Both the position numbers and the translations under genes were made by a program. Shown here one piece after another: positions 36,664-45,999 of a stretch of DNA of 64,000 bases. Numbering within the stretch: position 1 is the first letter of the stretch; every line of letters begins with the position of its first letter. This DNA comes from CBFHWU01 sp965659665 (lineage in GTDB: Bacteria; Bacteroidota; Bacteroidia; Flavobacteriales; Flavobacteriaceae). The stretch spans positions 1 through 64,000 of the forward strand of contig CBFHWU010000032.1 in the NCBI GenBank assembly GCA_965659665.1, given 5' to 3'. The notes beneath the pieces were generated by a model. That model was not told the DNA's origin. It was given only the letters and a program-made list of their open reading frames with translations, and made no database searches.

Positions 36664-36688
36664 AACAAAAAAATTATATTTTTTTGTT
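36664..36688 (-). terminator. Palindrome after tamB, probable terminator
   Basis: AACAAAAAAAT (36664-36674), three-base loop TAT, ATTTTTTTGTT (36678-36688): a perfect 11-bp A/T stem located six bases after the tamB stop. The A/T stem makes it weaker than a GC-rich terminator. Confidence 0.45.
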
Positions 36689-36694
36689 AGGATT

Positions 36695-39600
36695 TTAGTT
36701 ATTTAAAATCTTCTTCATCAAATCTTTAAATGTATCAAAGCTTACTTGATATGATAATCCCATCCCTTGAGTGTATCCTAATTCATCTCCAAAATATTGG
36801 AATTCGTTTTCTTTGTTAAAAATTTTAGCTCGAAGGGTTCCTTTTTCGTTGAGTAAGAATTCAATTTGAACATCACCAACGATCACAGTTTCCTCAATTC
36901 CTCCAACAGGCATTCCAACTTTTCCATTTACCAATATACGGTCGCTAATTTGAGTAGTAAGAGTTAGTCCCAACCGGTCTCTTGTATTGATTTCAGATGC
37001 AGAATTTCGATCTCCTTGTAAAAAATCTAAGCCGACATTTAGCTTATCTTCTTCCCTCGAAAAAATAGTCTCGAATAGTCCTGAAGCTTTTTGAAATAAA
37101 TTATTAGTAATCGTTTGAGTCGATAATGCTGCCAAGGAAACTTCACTTATAAAAACCCCTTGAGACAATAAAGAAATCGCTTGCAACTGACGACGCTCCT
37201 CATCTGCTAGTCGATAGTTTAGTTCTGTTTGAACAGTTCCTGATGTATTGGGAAAATCAATTGAAAAAGTAGGGGTTTCTGGAGTGAGTAAATCTCCAAA
37301 CAAATTTATCGTGACTTCAGTAGGGATTTTTCTATTAAAAGCTGACGATTCTAACAGTAATGCAGGGTTTGTTCCTCCTGGAACCGCGTACACTGCTTGC
37401 ATATTAATTTGTGCACCAAGAGGATCTCCGTTCCAAACAATCGTTCCCCCTTGTTTTAGTGCGAAATTTTTATCAATAATGCCTAAACTTTTAAAGTTGT
37501 AGAGTCCTTCAAGTGCAATAAAATCCCCCCAAACATTAAATATTCCGTTGGTGTTAATTTCCATCAACATATTTCCTGCACCATTTCCCTTTAGGGTACT
37601 CCCCGTATTAGTATCAACAACAATTTCGACTTCAGCGTCAGGGGTAACGTCCAAATCAAAATTAAGCGCAAGTCCACTAATTTGTTCGATTAGAACATTT
37701 TCTTTTTTGTTTTTGTTTTTTTTATCAACAAATTGAATGTAAGAAGCTGATGAAACCGTTGAGTCATCACTAATTGGAATAGCTATGTTTGTTCCTTTTG
37801 CAGTAGAGCCATTTACATCAATTGTTAACGCATTAGAAGGCCCTTTTAATGAGGCTTTACCGCTCAAAAAAGCTTTTCCGTAGTACAAATCATTATCCTC
37901 TTGCGTCGTATTTAAAACTAACAATGGGGCTGCCTCTATTGTCATATCCAAAGTTAAGTTTCTAAAATTTTGATGGGTTAATATACCACTTAGCTCCCCC
38001 TTGGTGTCAAAATTGATATCTGTAATTGAATTTTTATTAATCTCTATTTGATTTTTTTTAAATTTAATTTTCTGGTCATCGAGTTTATATGTTGTACCTA
38101 AATAAGGGATGCTAAGTTGGGCTGATTGTAAGTTCAATACTCCGTCCCAATCAATTTGGTTTAACACCCCTTTTCCTATTAATTTTCCGTCAAGCGTTCC
38201 GTTTATTTCATCAAAAATCCCTTTGGTAAAACTTTCTAGAGATTGGAGTGGAAAAGATGAAAATACCGCATCAAAATTTATCGGAAGTTTATTGTCTTGG
38301 TAGGTAATGTCACCAGAGATATCAAGCGACTTTTCATCATTGTCCTCGATAATTAACTCAAAGTCGTAACCAGAATCTTTTTCTTGGCTATGCATACTCA
38401 TTGATGCATGACCAAGATTGACTTCATGGATGCTAAAATTCGACATTTTAAGATTACTGTTACCCTGGAAAATATTTTGTTGACGGCTAACGTCCAATGT
38501 TCCCGAAATCAGTCCCTTAAATGGCGTATTGGATATGATGTCCTCAAACCGAACTTTTGATAGTTCCATAAATATGTCGGCGTAGTTTTTTTCTTGTTGA
38601 TCAAAAGAAACTTTTAACGTAGCGTTCTCTTGTTCAAATATTATGGGACTTAAACTCCATAACCCTTTATTTGATTTAATTAATTCACTTTTGGTTAATT
38701 TAGTTTTATTGATCATCCATCTTTTTTTATTTAAAAATAAAGAGGCATTTTTTATTCCAAAAACCTGATTCTGGTTTTTATCTAAGGTGTAGTAAAAATC
38801 AATAGCGTTATTTTGATTTTCATCACCATCGCTTTTAAATTCACTTCTAAAAAAAAGAGTATCTCTTTGAAAAGTATTAACTAAAAGAAGATCGTTTGCT
38901 TTGGCTATTGAAGTGTCCACAGATTTTACCTCTACATAACTGTTGTATATCGGGTTTTGACTGTCCCATTTTAGAGAAAAATTATCAACGGAATATTGAT
39001 CTGTAGAAAATTTTGGTGCTCGCAAATCTATCTGAAAAATTTCTTTATCAGCATTAAGTTTTCCCTTGACAAAAGTATTATCATTCAGCAATAAATCAGG
39101 AAAAAAGGCACGGGCAATTTTACCTTTAAAATTAAGGTTAAAATCAAAAAATTGTCCTGGTTTTACATTTAAAAGTTTGTAGTGTTTGAAAGGACTCATC
39201 ATCGCATTACTAACCAATGAGCTCAAATCTCTAAACTCGAAATTTCCGTATAGAATTCCCGTAAGGACATCTGGAGAATTCACATTAATGAAACGCAGCC
39301 CGTTATTGACACGTGACTGGGCCGTAAAGTTTTGAAAAGAAAAAGTATTATCCTCTAAGGTGTACACCCCCGATCGAATAAATAAATCCCCGATCAGGTC
39401 TTCGATATTGTTTCCTCTGGCTACTAACTCAATATCACCTGAAAAAGTTTCTGTTTCGTTTTTTTGGGTAATCCCAAGCGAGAAAAGATTTGCATTTTTA
39501 ATCGAACTAACGCAACTAATATTTCGTTGATTTGAAGAATAATCCAGAGCGCCTGAAAAATTCATTACTAAGTTTGGATCATTAACATTAAAATCACCCG

Positions 39601-41020
39601 TGAACATCTGCTCACGAATTTTACCCTCAATATTAATGTTTTGGTAGGGGTAATTATTGATTTCAAGTAAAGAAATTTCCCCACCCCACTGAGCATCTAA
39701 TGCCTCTATTTTATTTCCTGCTAATTCCAGTTTGGCAGTCATCTTACCCAAAAGAGGATTACCGCTTAGTGCCCCCAAGTCAAAGGCGGTGGTTTGAATG
39801 TTTCCTGAATATACTGATGTATTGGTATTGCTAATATTTTGTATCTTAAGTGATGATATAATCGATCCAAGAGAGGAAAAGAGCTGAACGTTCATTTGAG
39901 TATCTTTTGGAGTAATATTGGCTGTTCCCTTCGCATTAAATTGCCCCAAGCGAATTAAAGGTTCAGGAATATTTTCGGCAAACAAATTGACATAAATACG
40001 ATTTAAAGAAGATGCGCTCGTTGAAAGTTGGTCAAAATTTAAATTAATTTGTGAGGGAAATTTGGAAAAAGAGTTTAAAAAACTAAAATCTCCCAAAATC
40101 GAGCCCCCATCAAATTCTAGTAAAGTAGAGGTCGTTTTAAAATCATTGAGCGTACCATTAATAAAAGTCGATAGTTTAAATAATCCTTTTTTAGATAAAT
40201 CAGGGATAAACGGTTGTAAGTCTTGAAAACCAATGGTGGTATTTTCAAATTCTGCATCAATAACAACCAATTCTTTAAATTTTTTTAATCCTCCTTTTGG
40301 GAAGTCAAAATGTATAGCTCCATTGATATAAGAATGCAAAGTAACAAACTCAAAATCTTTCATTTTCATTTGCTTAGGAGTATACGTAAAATCTGCCGAT
40401 ATATGCTGAAGATCGAAACCCAAAGACGTTAAACTAGAAATCGACTTTATTTGCGTATGAATACTATCATTATGAATTTCAAACCATTTTAAATTAATTT
40501 GTAAGTTGGTTAATTCAAATGGTTCTGCTTCTGGTTGATTAAAATTTTGAATTCTTAAGTTTCCTTTATTGGCATATATTGAATTGGTTAACAAACGAAA
40601 CTCTTTTTTTTCTTTAGGTTTTAATTTATCTGAAAAAATATTGAGGTTTGTTTTACTTTCTCCTTGATATTTTTTGATGTAAACATCAAAATTCATCAAA
40701 CTCACATTTCCTAGATCTGCCTTACCATTTAAGAATCCTTTTAATTTGAAGGCATTCACTTGAAGTTTATCCACAAATATCAGTGTGTCCATTTTATGAT
40801 CCAACACCAACACTTTATATAAAGTTGCTTTTCCAAAAGGATTAATACGAACCTTATGAACTTGAAGGGAAGTTCCAGTTTTTTGATTGATTTGACGTAT
40901 AAATTGTTCGCCCAAATAAGATTGAGTGACTGTTAAAGATAGAATAATAATGACAAGAACCAACAAAGATATACCGGCTATCAAAATTTTTTTTATCAAT
41001 AAATAGCGTTTTTGAATCAA
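36695..41020 (-). CDS. tamB: TamB-family translocation and assembly module protein
   Basis: 1441 residues. A single N-terminal membrane helix (about 9-30) is followed by a very long periplasmic beta-taco made of repeating short strands. The C-terminus is the TamB (DUF490) domain (about 1000-1441), with G-G-T-I-V-W-N-G-D-P near 1190 and repeated short beta segments through to the tail. In proteobacteria TamB works with TamA in outer-membrane protein insertion and moves phospholipid between membranes. In Bacteroidota it is usually divergent from tsaD, as it is here across 35 bases. Confidence 0.88.
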   Translation of the reverse strand: MIQKRYLLIKKILIAGISLLVLVIIILSLTVTQSYLGEQFIRQINQKTGTSLQVHKVRINPFGKATLYKVLVLDHKMDTLIFVDKLQVNAFKLKGFLNGKADLGNVSLMNFDVYIKKYQGESKTNLNIFSDKLKPKEKKEFRLLTNSIYANKGNLRIQNFNQPEAEPFELTNLQINLKWFEIHNDSIHTQIKSISSLTSLGFDLQHISADFTYTPKQMKMKDFEFVTLHSYINGAIHFDFPKGGLKKFKELVVIDAEFENTTIGFQDLQPFIPDLSKKGLFKLSTFINGTLNDFKTTSTLLEFDGGSILGDFSFLNSFSKFPSQINLNFDQLSTSASSLNRIYVNLFAENIPEPLIRLGQFNAKGTANITPKDTQMNVQLFSSLGSIISSLKIQNISNTNTSVYSGNIQTTAFDLGALSGNPLLGKMTAKLELAGNKIEALDAQWGGEISLLEINNYPYQNINIEGKIREQMFTGDFNVNDPNLVMNFSGALDYSSNQRNISCVSSIKNANLFSLGITQKNETETFSGDIELVARGNNIEDLIGDLFIRSGVYTLEDNTFSFQNFTAQSRVNNGLRFINVNSPDVLTGILYGNFEFRDLSSLVSNAMMSPFKHYKLLNVKPGQFFDFNLNFKGKIARAFFPDLLLNDNTFVKGKLNADKEIFQIDLRAPKFSTDQYSVDNFSLKWDSQNPIYNSYVEVKSVDTSIAKANDLLLVNTFQRDTLFFRSEFKSDGDENQNNAIDFYYTLDKNQNQVFGIKNASLFLNKKRWMINKTKLTKSELIKSNKGLWSLSPIIFEQENATLKVSFDQQEKNYADIFMELSKVRFEDIISNTPFKGLISGTLDVSRQQNIFQGNSNLKMSNFSIHEVNLGHASMSMHSQEKDSGYDFELIIEDNDEKSLDISGDITYQDNKLPINFDAVFSSFPLQSLESFTKGIFDEINGTLDGKLIGKGVLNQIDWDGVLNLQSAQLSIPYLGTTYKLDDQKIKFKKNQIEINKNSITDINFDTKGELSGILTHQNFRNLTLDMTIEAAPLLVLNTTQEDNDLYYGKAFLSGKASLKGPSNALTIDVNGSTAKGTNIAIPISDDSTVSSASYIQFVDKKNKNKKENVLIEQISGLALNFDLDVTPDAEVEIVVDTNTGSTLKGNGAGNMLMEINTNGIFNVWGDFIALEGLYNFKSLGIIDKNFALKQGGTIVWNGDPLGAQINMQAVYAVPGGTNPALLLESSAFNRKIPTEVTINLFGDLLTPETPTFSIDFPNTSGTVQTELNYRLADEERRQLQAISLLSQGVFISEVSLAALSTQTITNNLFQKASGLFETIFSREEDKLNVGLDFLQGDRNSASEINTRDRLGLTLTTQISDRILVNGKVGMPVGGIEETVIVGDVQIEFLLNEKGTLRAKIFNKENEFQYFGDELGYTQGMGLSYQVSFDTFKDLMKKILNN

Positions 41021-41038
41021 TTCAAAAGTTTAACTTTG
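41011..41038 (+). promoter_or_regulatory. Probable promoter for tsaD operon
   Basis: TTTG (41011-41014), 16-base spacer, TAACTTTG (41031-41038), then 17 bases to the GTG start of tsaD. The upstream half lies inside the first codons of the divergent tamB. Confidence 0.55.
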
Positions 41039-41055
41039 TACTTAAATCAATAAAC

Positions 41056-42057
41056 GTGCCTATTAACATTCTTGGAATAGAATCCTCTTGTGATGATACC
41101 GCGGCTTCGATCCTTACGGATGGAGAAGTAAAGTCCAATGTGATCGCTAATCAAAACGTACATCGCTTATACGGAGGGGTAATCCCTGAACTAGCCTCTC
41201 GAGCCCATCTACAAAATATTATTCCTGTTGTTACGCAGGCACTTTATCAAGCAAATATCGACAAAAAAGAATTACATGCAGTAGCCTATACTCAAGGACC
41301 TGGTTTGATGGGCTCATTACTAGTGGGCAATGCATTTGCAAAGTCGATTTCGATGGCTCTTAACATTCCCTTAATTGAAGTTAATCATATGCAGGCTCAT
41401 TTGTTGGTTCACTTTGTTAAAAACCCTAAAAAAAATCCACCCCAATTTCCATTTTTAGGTTTAACTATTTCGGGAGGACACACGCAATTGATACTCGTAC
41501 GGGATTATTTTAAAATGGAATTATTGGGAGAAACTTTAGATGATGCTGTTGGAGAAGCATTTGATAAAACGGGGAAAATGCTTGGACTTTCATATCCTGC
41601 TGGACCCGAAATTGATCGTTTGGCACAAAAAGGAATCCCTATCCATCCCATTGCAAAACCAAAAATTAAAGGACTCAATTTTAGTTTCAGTGGTCTTAAA
41701 ACTAGTGTATTGTACTATCTACAAAAACAACAACAAAAAGACCCCTCTTTTATTCAAAAAAATATAAATAACCTCTGTGCATCGATACAAGAAAAGATTG
41801 TTACAATCCTTATTGAAAAAATTGAACTTGCTGTACACAAAACAAATGTTACACGAATTGTTTTAGGCGGAGGAGTATCAGCCAATAAAGGGCTTCGCCA
41901 TGCACTCAAAGAGCACCCTTCATGGGATGTTCATTTACCCGAATTACAATATACAACTGATAATGCTGCCATGATCGCAATGGTTGGTTATCTTAAATAT
42001 GGACGACAAAATTTCTCTGATCTTTCTAGTCATGCTCAATCTAGGTTTCCACTATAA
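41056..42057 (+). CDS. tsaD: tRNA N6-adenosine threonylcarbamoyltransferase
   Basis: 333 residues from a GTG start. G-I-E-S-S-C-D-D-T-A (7-16) is the family opening. H-M-Q-A-H (about 113-117) gives the two metal His. S-G-G-H-T and D-D-A-V-G-E-A-F-D-K follow, then G-G-G-V-S-A-N near 273. TsaD transfers threonylcarbamoyl to A37 of ANN-decoding tRNAs, working with TsaB and TsaE. It heads an operon with rsmE, whose ATG overlaps the tsaD stop by one base. Confidence 0.96.
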   Translation: MPINILGIESSCDDTAASILTDGEVKSNVIANQNVHRLYGGVIPELASRAHLQNIIPVVTQALYQANIDKKELHAVAYTQGPGLMGSLLVGNAFAKSISMALNIPLIEVNHMQAHLLVHFVKNPKKNPPQFPFLGLTISGGHTQLILVRDYFKMELLGETLDDAVGEAFDKTGKMLGLSYPAGPEIDRLAQKGIPIHPIAKPKIKGLNFSFSGLKTSVLYYLQKQQQKDPSFIQKNINNLCASIQEKIVTILIEKIELAVHKTNVTRIVLGGGVSANKGLRHALKEHPSWDVHLPELQYTTDNAAMIAMVGYLKYGRQNFSDLSSHAQSRFPL

Positions 42058-42761
42058 TGCAACAGTTTTATTTCCCAAATATTGATTCTTCAACTATCCG
42101 ATTTTCGTTTGACGAAATAGAAAGTAAACACCTCATTAAAGTGCTTCGAAAAAACACAGGCGATAAGCTTGTTGTGACTAATGGTAAGGGATGGATTTTT
42201 GAAGGAGTAATAGAAGTTATAAACGTAAAAAAATGTGATGTTATTATTTTAAACGCCAAACAATCGGCACCCCTTCCCTATCAACTTCACATAGCCATTG
42301 CTCCTACCAAAAATATTCAACGATTTGAATGGTTTTTAGAAAAATCTACCGAAATTGGAGTAACAGAAATCACGCCTATTATTTGTGAGCGTAGTGAACG
42401 AAAAAAAATAAATAATGAACGACTTCAAAAAATTATTACCTCGGCACTAAAGCAATCTTTAGGAACACAACTACCCGTATTGCACCCCCCAGAAAAATTG
42501 AAGGACTTTATCACAACACATTCACCGGGTTTTATTGCACATTGTGAAAATTCAGAAAAAAAATATTTGGCAGAATCTATTGAGAAGAAAAGTAGTTACA
42601 CCATTTTGATTGGGCCTGAAGGGGATTTTAGTCCTCAAGAAATAGAAATGGCTTTGCACCAAAATAACACCGCTATATCCTTGGGCAACTCAAGGTTGCG
42701 AACTGAAACTGCTGGAATTGTAGCTTGTCAAACTGTAGCACTCGTAAATCAATTAAATTAG
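42057..42761 (+). CDS. rsmE: 16S rRNA (uracil1498-N3)-methyltransferase
   Basis: 234 residues of the SPOUT class. A PUA-like N-terminal domain (to about 75; H-L-I-K-V-L-R-K) is followed by the trefoil-knot methyltransferase. L-I-G-P-E-G-D-F-S (near 185-193) and S-L-G-N-S-R-L-R-T-E-T-A (near 210-221) form the S-adenosylmethionine site. It methylates U1498 in the decoding region. The start overlaps the tsaD stop by a single base. Confidence 0.95.
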   Translation: MQQFYFPNIDSSTIRFSFDEIESKHLIKVLRKNTGDKLVVTNGKGWIFEGVIEVINVKKCDVIILNAKQSAPLPYQLHIAIAPTKNIQRFEWFLEKSTEIGVTEITPIICERSERKKINNERLQKIITSALKQSLGTQLPVLHPPEKLKDFITTHSPGFIAHCENSEKKYLAESIEKKSSYTILIGPEGDFSPQEIEMALHQNNTAISLGNSRLRTETAGIVACQTVALVNQLN

Positions 42762-42775
42762 AATATATTTAGGCT

Positions 42776-43858
42776 ATGAATTCGAACGATTTGACCAAAG
42801 GGATAATTAAAGCTTTCCTCTTCATTGTGGGTTGTATTGTTATATACAAAACCCTTTCGTTGATTTATATCATTTTTATATACTTTGCTGTAGCTGCAGT
42901 GATATCACTTTGGGGAAGACCTATTTTGTTGTTTCTTCAAAAACGCCTAAAATTCAGCAATACATTCGCCACGATCACCACTATGCTGGTATTAGTGATG
43001 ATTCTTTTCGGGTTGATATTACTTTTTGTGCCAATACTCTCCGAACAGAGCAAGAATATTTCGCTACTCAACATAGAAGCACTTGAGGCTAACGCCACCC
43101 AACTTTTAAATGAAGTAAATGCCTATGCTCGTTTGTATGGTGTCGATTTAAATGATTGGATCAAAAAAACATTTTCAAAAATTGATTACACTATTCTTCC
43201 TAATACACTTAATGGGATAGTGAATATTTTAGGAAGTTTTACAATTGGTTTGTTTTCGGTGTTATTTATCGCCTTCTTTCTTCTGAAAGACAACACTTTG
43301 CTCGAAAGAATTATTTTAACTTTTTTTTCCGACAAACACAGCAGTCGCATCAGCAGATCGTTTGAACGTATCAAAAACTTATTGTCAAGGTATTTTGTGG
43401 GCTTAGTATTTCAAATTACTATTTTGCTTGTATTTTATTCGATTGTACTCCTCATTTTTGGTGTGTCCAACGCCATTATCATTGCATTTATTTGTGCCTT
43501 ATTTAATTTAATCCCATATTTGGGCCCTATTATTGGAGGATTACTAATTTCTTTTTTTACGATGACCCATAATTTGGATTTAGATTTTGCTTCCGAAATA
43601 TTACCAAAAACTATTTTTGTGTTTTTTGGTTTTGTGATAGGCCAGTTGATTGATAATTTTTTAAGTCAACCTCTAATTTTTTCGAACCGAGTTAAGTCTC
43701 ATCCTCTTGAAATATTTGTAATTATTATTGTTGGTGGTCTTTTGGCAGGTCCCATAGGTATGATTATAGCGGTTCCCACCTACACTGCACTTAAGGTTGT
43801 TTTAAAAGAATTTTTAAATGAAAATAAAATAGTAAAAGCATTAACTAAAGATATATAA
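42776..43858 (+). CDS. AI-2E/PerM family membrane transporter
   Basis: 360 residues with about eight membrane helices. The segment N-L-I-P-Y-L-G-P-I-I-G-G near 240-251 and the later G-G-L-L-A-G-P-I-G-M-I near 323-333 are the family signatures. Members export varied small molecules or sodium, and a quorum-signal role cannot be assumed. It follows rsmE by 14 bases and precedes the UPF0145 gene by two. Confidence 0.9.
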   Translation: MNSNDLTKGIIKAFLFIVGCIVIYKTLSLIYIIFIYFAVAAVISLWGRPILLFLQKRLKFSNTFATITTMLVLVMILFGLILLFVPILSEQSKNISLLNIEALEANATQLLNEVNAYARLYGVDLNDWIKKTFSKIDYTILPNTLNGIVNILGSFTIGLFSVLFIAFFLLKDNTLLERIILTFFSDKHSSRISRSFERIKNLLSRYFVGLVFQITILLVFYSIVLLIFGVSNAIIIAFICALFNLIPYLGPIIGGLLISFFTMTHNLDLDFASEILPKTIFVFFGFVIGQLIDNFLSQPLIFSNRVKSHPLEIFVIIIVGGLLAGPIGMIIAVPTYTALKVVLKEFLNENKIVKALTKDI

Positions 43859-43860
43859 TT

Positions 43861-44178
43861 ATGATACTATCCTCTATTGATTACGTACCCCACAAAACAG
43901 TGGATGAAATTCTTGGCATTGCTCGTGGAAGTACTGTTCGAAGTCGAAATATAGGTCGAGATATTTTTGCTAGCTTAAAAAATATCGTGGGTGGAGAAAT
44001 TGATGAATACACCAAATTGCAAGCTGATGCTCGTGAACAAGCCATTCAGCGTATGATAAAAGATGCTGAACGATTAAATGCTGATGCCATCATCAACGTA
44101 CGATTAACAACTTCAGTAGTCACCCAAGGTGCTTCTGAGATGCTCGCTTACGGAACCGCTGTAAAATTAATATCATGA
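43861..44178 (+). CDS. UPF0145 (YbjQ) family protein
   Basis: 105 residues covering the entire family: G-I-A-R-G-S-T-V-R-S near 19-28, then G-G-E-I-D-E-Y-T near 44-51, and A-D-A-I-I-N-V-R near 74-81. The fold is a small pentameric alpha/beta protein without agreed function. The end overlaps a 35-codon membrane peptide gene by four bases (ATGA). Confidence 0.9.
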   Translation: MILSSIDYVPHKTVDEILGIARGSTVRSRNIGRDIFASLKNIVGGEIDEYTKLQADAREQAIQRMIKDAERLNADAIINVRLTTSVVTQGASEMLAYGTAVKLIS

Positions 44179-44282
44179 GTGGGTTTATTATTTATATCAT
44201 TGTTGGAGTTACTTTAATTTTTTTAGGGATTCAAAAATATAAAGAAAGTAAAAATGAAAACTTTGAAGATCGTAACAATTAA
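44175..44282 (+). CDS. 35-residue single-span membrane peptide
   Basis: ATG at 44175 overlaps the UPF0145 stop (ATGA). The product opens M-S-G-F-I-I-Y-I-I-V-G-V with a hydrophobic span of about 17 residues, then a charged tail K-Y-K-E-S-K-N-E-N-F-E-D. The coupled start, clean membrane anchor and hydrophilic end favour a real small gene at the end of the tsaD operon. I know no named family. Confidence 0.55.
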   Translation: MSGFIIYIIVGVTLIFLGIQKYKESKNENFEDRNN

Positions 44283-44293
44283 AACAATAGTTG

Positions 44294-44321
44294 TTGAATT
44301 GACTTTGAAAATGTAAATTTG
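44294..44321 (+). promoter_or_regulatory. tRNA promoter, TTG-N17-TAAATTTG
   Basis: TTG at 44294-44296, 17-base spacer, TAAATTTG at 44314-44321. This is a near-perfect Bacteroidota housekeeping promoter, with transcription expected about 20 bases before tRNA-Ser. Confidence 0.75.
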
Positions 44322-44349
44322 CATTCATTTTGCTAAAAGTTCTTTTACA

Positions 44350-44433
44350 GGAGAGGTGCCAGAGTGGTAATGGAGCAGATTGCTAATCTGTCGACGGGAA
44401 ACTGTCGCCAGGGTTCGAATCCCTGTCTCTCCG
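44350..44433 (+). tRNA. tRNA-Ser (anticodon GCU)
   Basis: An 84-nt cloverleaf. Acceptor arm GGAGAGG pairs with TCTCTCC (one G-T). The anticodon loop is TTGCTAA with anticodon GCT. A long variable arm typical of tRNA-Ser is present, and the T-arm is GGGTTCGAATCCC. The discriminator base is G. The CCA end is not fully encoded. Confidence 0.95.
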
Positions 44434-44438
44434 CAAAA

Positions 44439-44478
44439 AAACCCTTGAAGGTCATTGACTTTCAAGGGTTTGAGTTTT
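44439..44478 (+). terminator. Intrinsic terminator between the two tRNAs
   Basis: AAACCCTTGAA (44439-44449) pairs perfectly with TTCAAGGGTTT (44461-44471), followed by GAGTTTT. The strong 11-bp stem begins five bases after the tRNA-Ser end. Confidence 0.7.
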
Positions 44479-44509
44479 AGAAATGCATCCTAAATGTTTA
44501 TCTAAATAA

Positions 44510-44583
44510 GGTCGCGTAGCTCAGCTGGATAGAGCATCTGCCTTCTAAGCAGACGGTCACAGGTTCGAATCCTGTCGCGATCA
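44510..44583 (+). tRNA. tRNA-Arg (anticodon UCU)
   Basis: A 74-nt cloverleaf. Acceptor GGTCGCG pairs with CGCGATC (one G-T). The D-arm starts GCTCAGC. The anticodon loop is CTTCTAA with anticodon TCT, and the T-arm is CAGGTTCGAATCCTG. The discriminator is A. Island-type sequence with an integrase remnant begins just downstream. Confidence 0.95.
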
Positions 44584-44740
44584 CTAAATATGGAAAGTAA
44601 ATCAAAACAAAACTTTCCAATTATTGGACAACTTTAACGGTTTGTTTCTGTTGTTAGACTTTAATTTAAATCTAACGTGATGCATACTACTTTTCAATTT
44701 ACTGGGTTTCAATACAAAAAATGACACAAATAAATTCGTT

Positions 44741-44920
44741 GTGCCAAAAATAAAAACCAAAATAGTGCCCCATTCCTACATTGGTGTAGATGGTACTATT
44801 CAGTTATACCTTCATGCAACCGCCAACAGGCAACGCATTCGTCTGCCCCTAAAAATTTATGTGGACCCAACTCAACGGGATAGCGCGGCCCAAAAAAACC
44901 TACCTGGCGAGAGTTTGTAA
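44741..44920 (+). pseudogene. Tyrosine integrase remnant, N-terminal arm-binding domain only
   Basis: A 59-residue frame from GTG 44741 to TAA 44918-44920. It reads P-K-I-K-T-K-I-V-P-H-S-Y-I-G, then D-G-T-I-Q-L-Y-L-H and L-P-L-K-I-Y-V-D-P. This is the style of the N-terminal arm-type DNA-binding domain of Bacteroidota phage/conjugative-element integrases. The core-binding and catalytic domains (R, H-x-x-R, Y) are absent. Its position 157 bases past tRNA-Arg is where such an integrase is expected. The assignment rests on a short region. Confidence 0.6.
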
Positions 44921-45020
44921 CGCGTGACTAACCTTGTTCGAATACAACTTACCTTAACATTGTTACTTTAACATTTGTTTCTTCAGGGTTCCCTTCATAA
45001 GCTGCATAGCTACTATTTCT

Positions 45021-45173
45021 CCCCGCTGGCGCAGGGCTGTGTCCTGTGCCCCATAATCGTGGCAATTCCTATAAAAAAAGTTGTGATTATGAATGTCATA
45101 AGTAGGTGTTTAGGAATTTAAATGTACTCAATTATTTACAAAGGCACGAGACACAGCCTCGCACCAGCGGGGG
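45021..45173. repeat. 153-bp REP/BIME-like element, copy 1
   Basis: Begins CCCCGCTGGCGCAGGGC and ends with the inverted counterpart CCAGCGGGGG. Each end folds into an 8-bp stem around the same loop GCTGTGT. The central 90 bases are A/T-rich and shared with copies 2 and 3. The stop codon of the minus-strand gene at 45174 begins on the very next base. Confidence 0.85.
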
Positions 45174-45662
45174 TTATTTAATGGATAATATTCCTTTTAT
45201 ATTTTTCTTTTCTATTTCAAACTCTATAGATTCTGGCTGATTGTTATTGTTATATAATTTAGCACTGACTAAAATTTTAGAGTCATAAATTTCTAATAAA
45301 AACATTTCTTTGATTTTTATATTCTCATTTTCTACATTTTCTAAAAATTGATCTCCGATAAAACCCATGTCAGTGTAAATATTCCAATCTTCTTTAAACA
45401 CCTTATTTACTCCTAAAATTGACAACTCAATGCAATCTTCACTATTTTTATTTAATAAGGATCTAATTCGAAAGTTATTTGTTTTCAGAGTATCTGCTTC
45501 ATTACTTCTAATATCTAGGGCTATTTGCTTACCTATAAATGAAGATTCAATATTATTTAAAGGGTTATATTTTATATTCCATCCTCCTTGTGAATACATT
45601 GGAAATGTTATTCCTAAAAAGAATAATTTTAATATCACTTTTTTTAATTTAAAAAACTCCAT
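45174..45662 (-). CDS. Exported protein of unknown function (island orphan)
   Basis: 162 residues. A signal peptide of about 25 residues (K-K-V-I-L-K-L-F-F-L, cleaved after M-Y-S-Q) is followed by a mature part rich in Asn, Glu, Ile and Lys with predicted beta strands. No Cys pair or catalytic motif is visible. I recognise no family. Its composition is more AT-rich than the neighbouring housekeeping genes, and it is boxed between copies 1 and 2 of the inverted-hairpin repeat. The stop codon abuts copy 1. An immunity-type or cargo protein of the island is possible but unproven. Confidence 0.6.
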   Translation of the reverse strand: MEFFKLKKVILKLFFLGITFPMYSQGGWNIKYNPLNNIESSFIGKQIALDIRSNEADTLKTNNFRIRSLLNKNSEDCIELSILGVNKVFKEDWNIYTDMGFIGDQFLENVENENIKIKEMFLLEIYDSKILVSAKLYNNNNQPESIEFEIEKKNIKGILSIK

Positions 45663-45710
45663 GTTTATTTTTTTTAATTACAATTATTTAATTCATTCCA
45701 AACCTGTTCC

Positions 45711-45863
45711 CCCCGCTGGCGCAGGGCTGTGTCCTGTGCCCCATAATCGTGGTAATTCCCATAAAAAAAGTTGTGATTTTGAATGTCATAAGTAGGTGTT
45801 TAGGAATTTAAACGTACTCAAATATTCTCAAAGGCACGAGACACAGCCTCGCGCCAGCGGGGG
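45711..45863. repeat. 153-bp REP/BIME-like element, copy 2
   Basis: Same length and ends as copy 1, with about ten scattered substitutions, mostly in the central A/T part. Two additional C bases precede it (45709-45710), and a G follows. It lies between the secreted orphan and a gene fragment. Confidence 0.85.
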
Positions 45864-45999
45864 GCTTTTCGGGGTCATAATTTTCATAATCGGGTTGGTT
45901 GCCTTCGCAGTCTTTAAACTCCACTTGGTAGTAGCTGGCGGTGCCTTTGGTGCCATCGGCTTTGGTGTATTCTCTTTGTTCTGTTGTGGCGTTTAGCAC
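45864..45999 (-). pseudogene. Fragment of an unknown larger protein
   Basis: The minus strand reads V-L-N-A-T-T-E-Q-R-E-Y-T-K-A-D-G-T-K-G-T, then Y-Y-Q-V-E-F-K-D-C and Y-E-N-Y-D-P-E. It has a composition and GC level unlike the AT-rich orphans and looks like the interior or end of a large surface or repeat protein. A stop (TAA) lies just upstream in frame, and downstream the frame runs straight into repeat copy 2. It is a truncated piece cut by the repeat. I cannot name the parent family. Confidence 0.5.
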
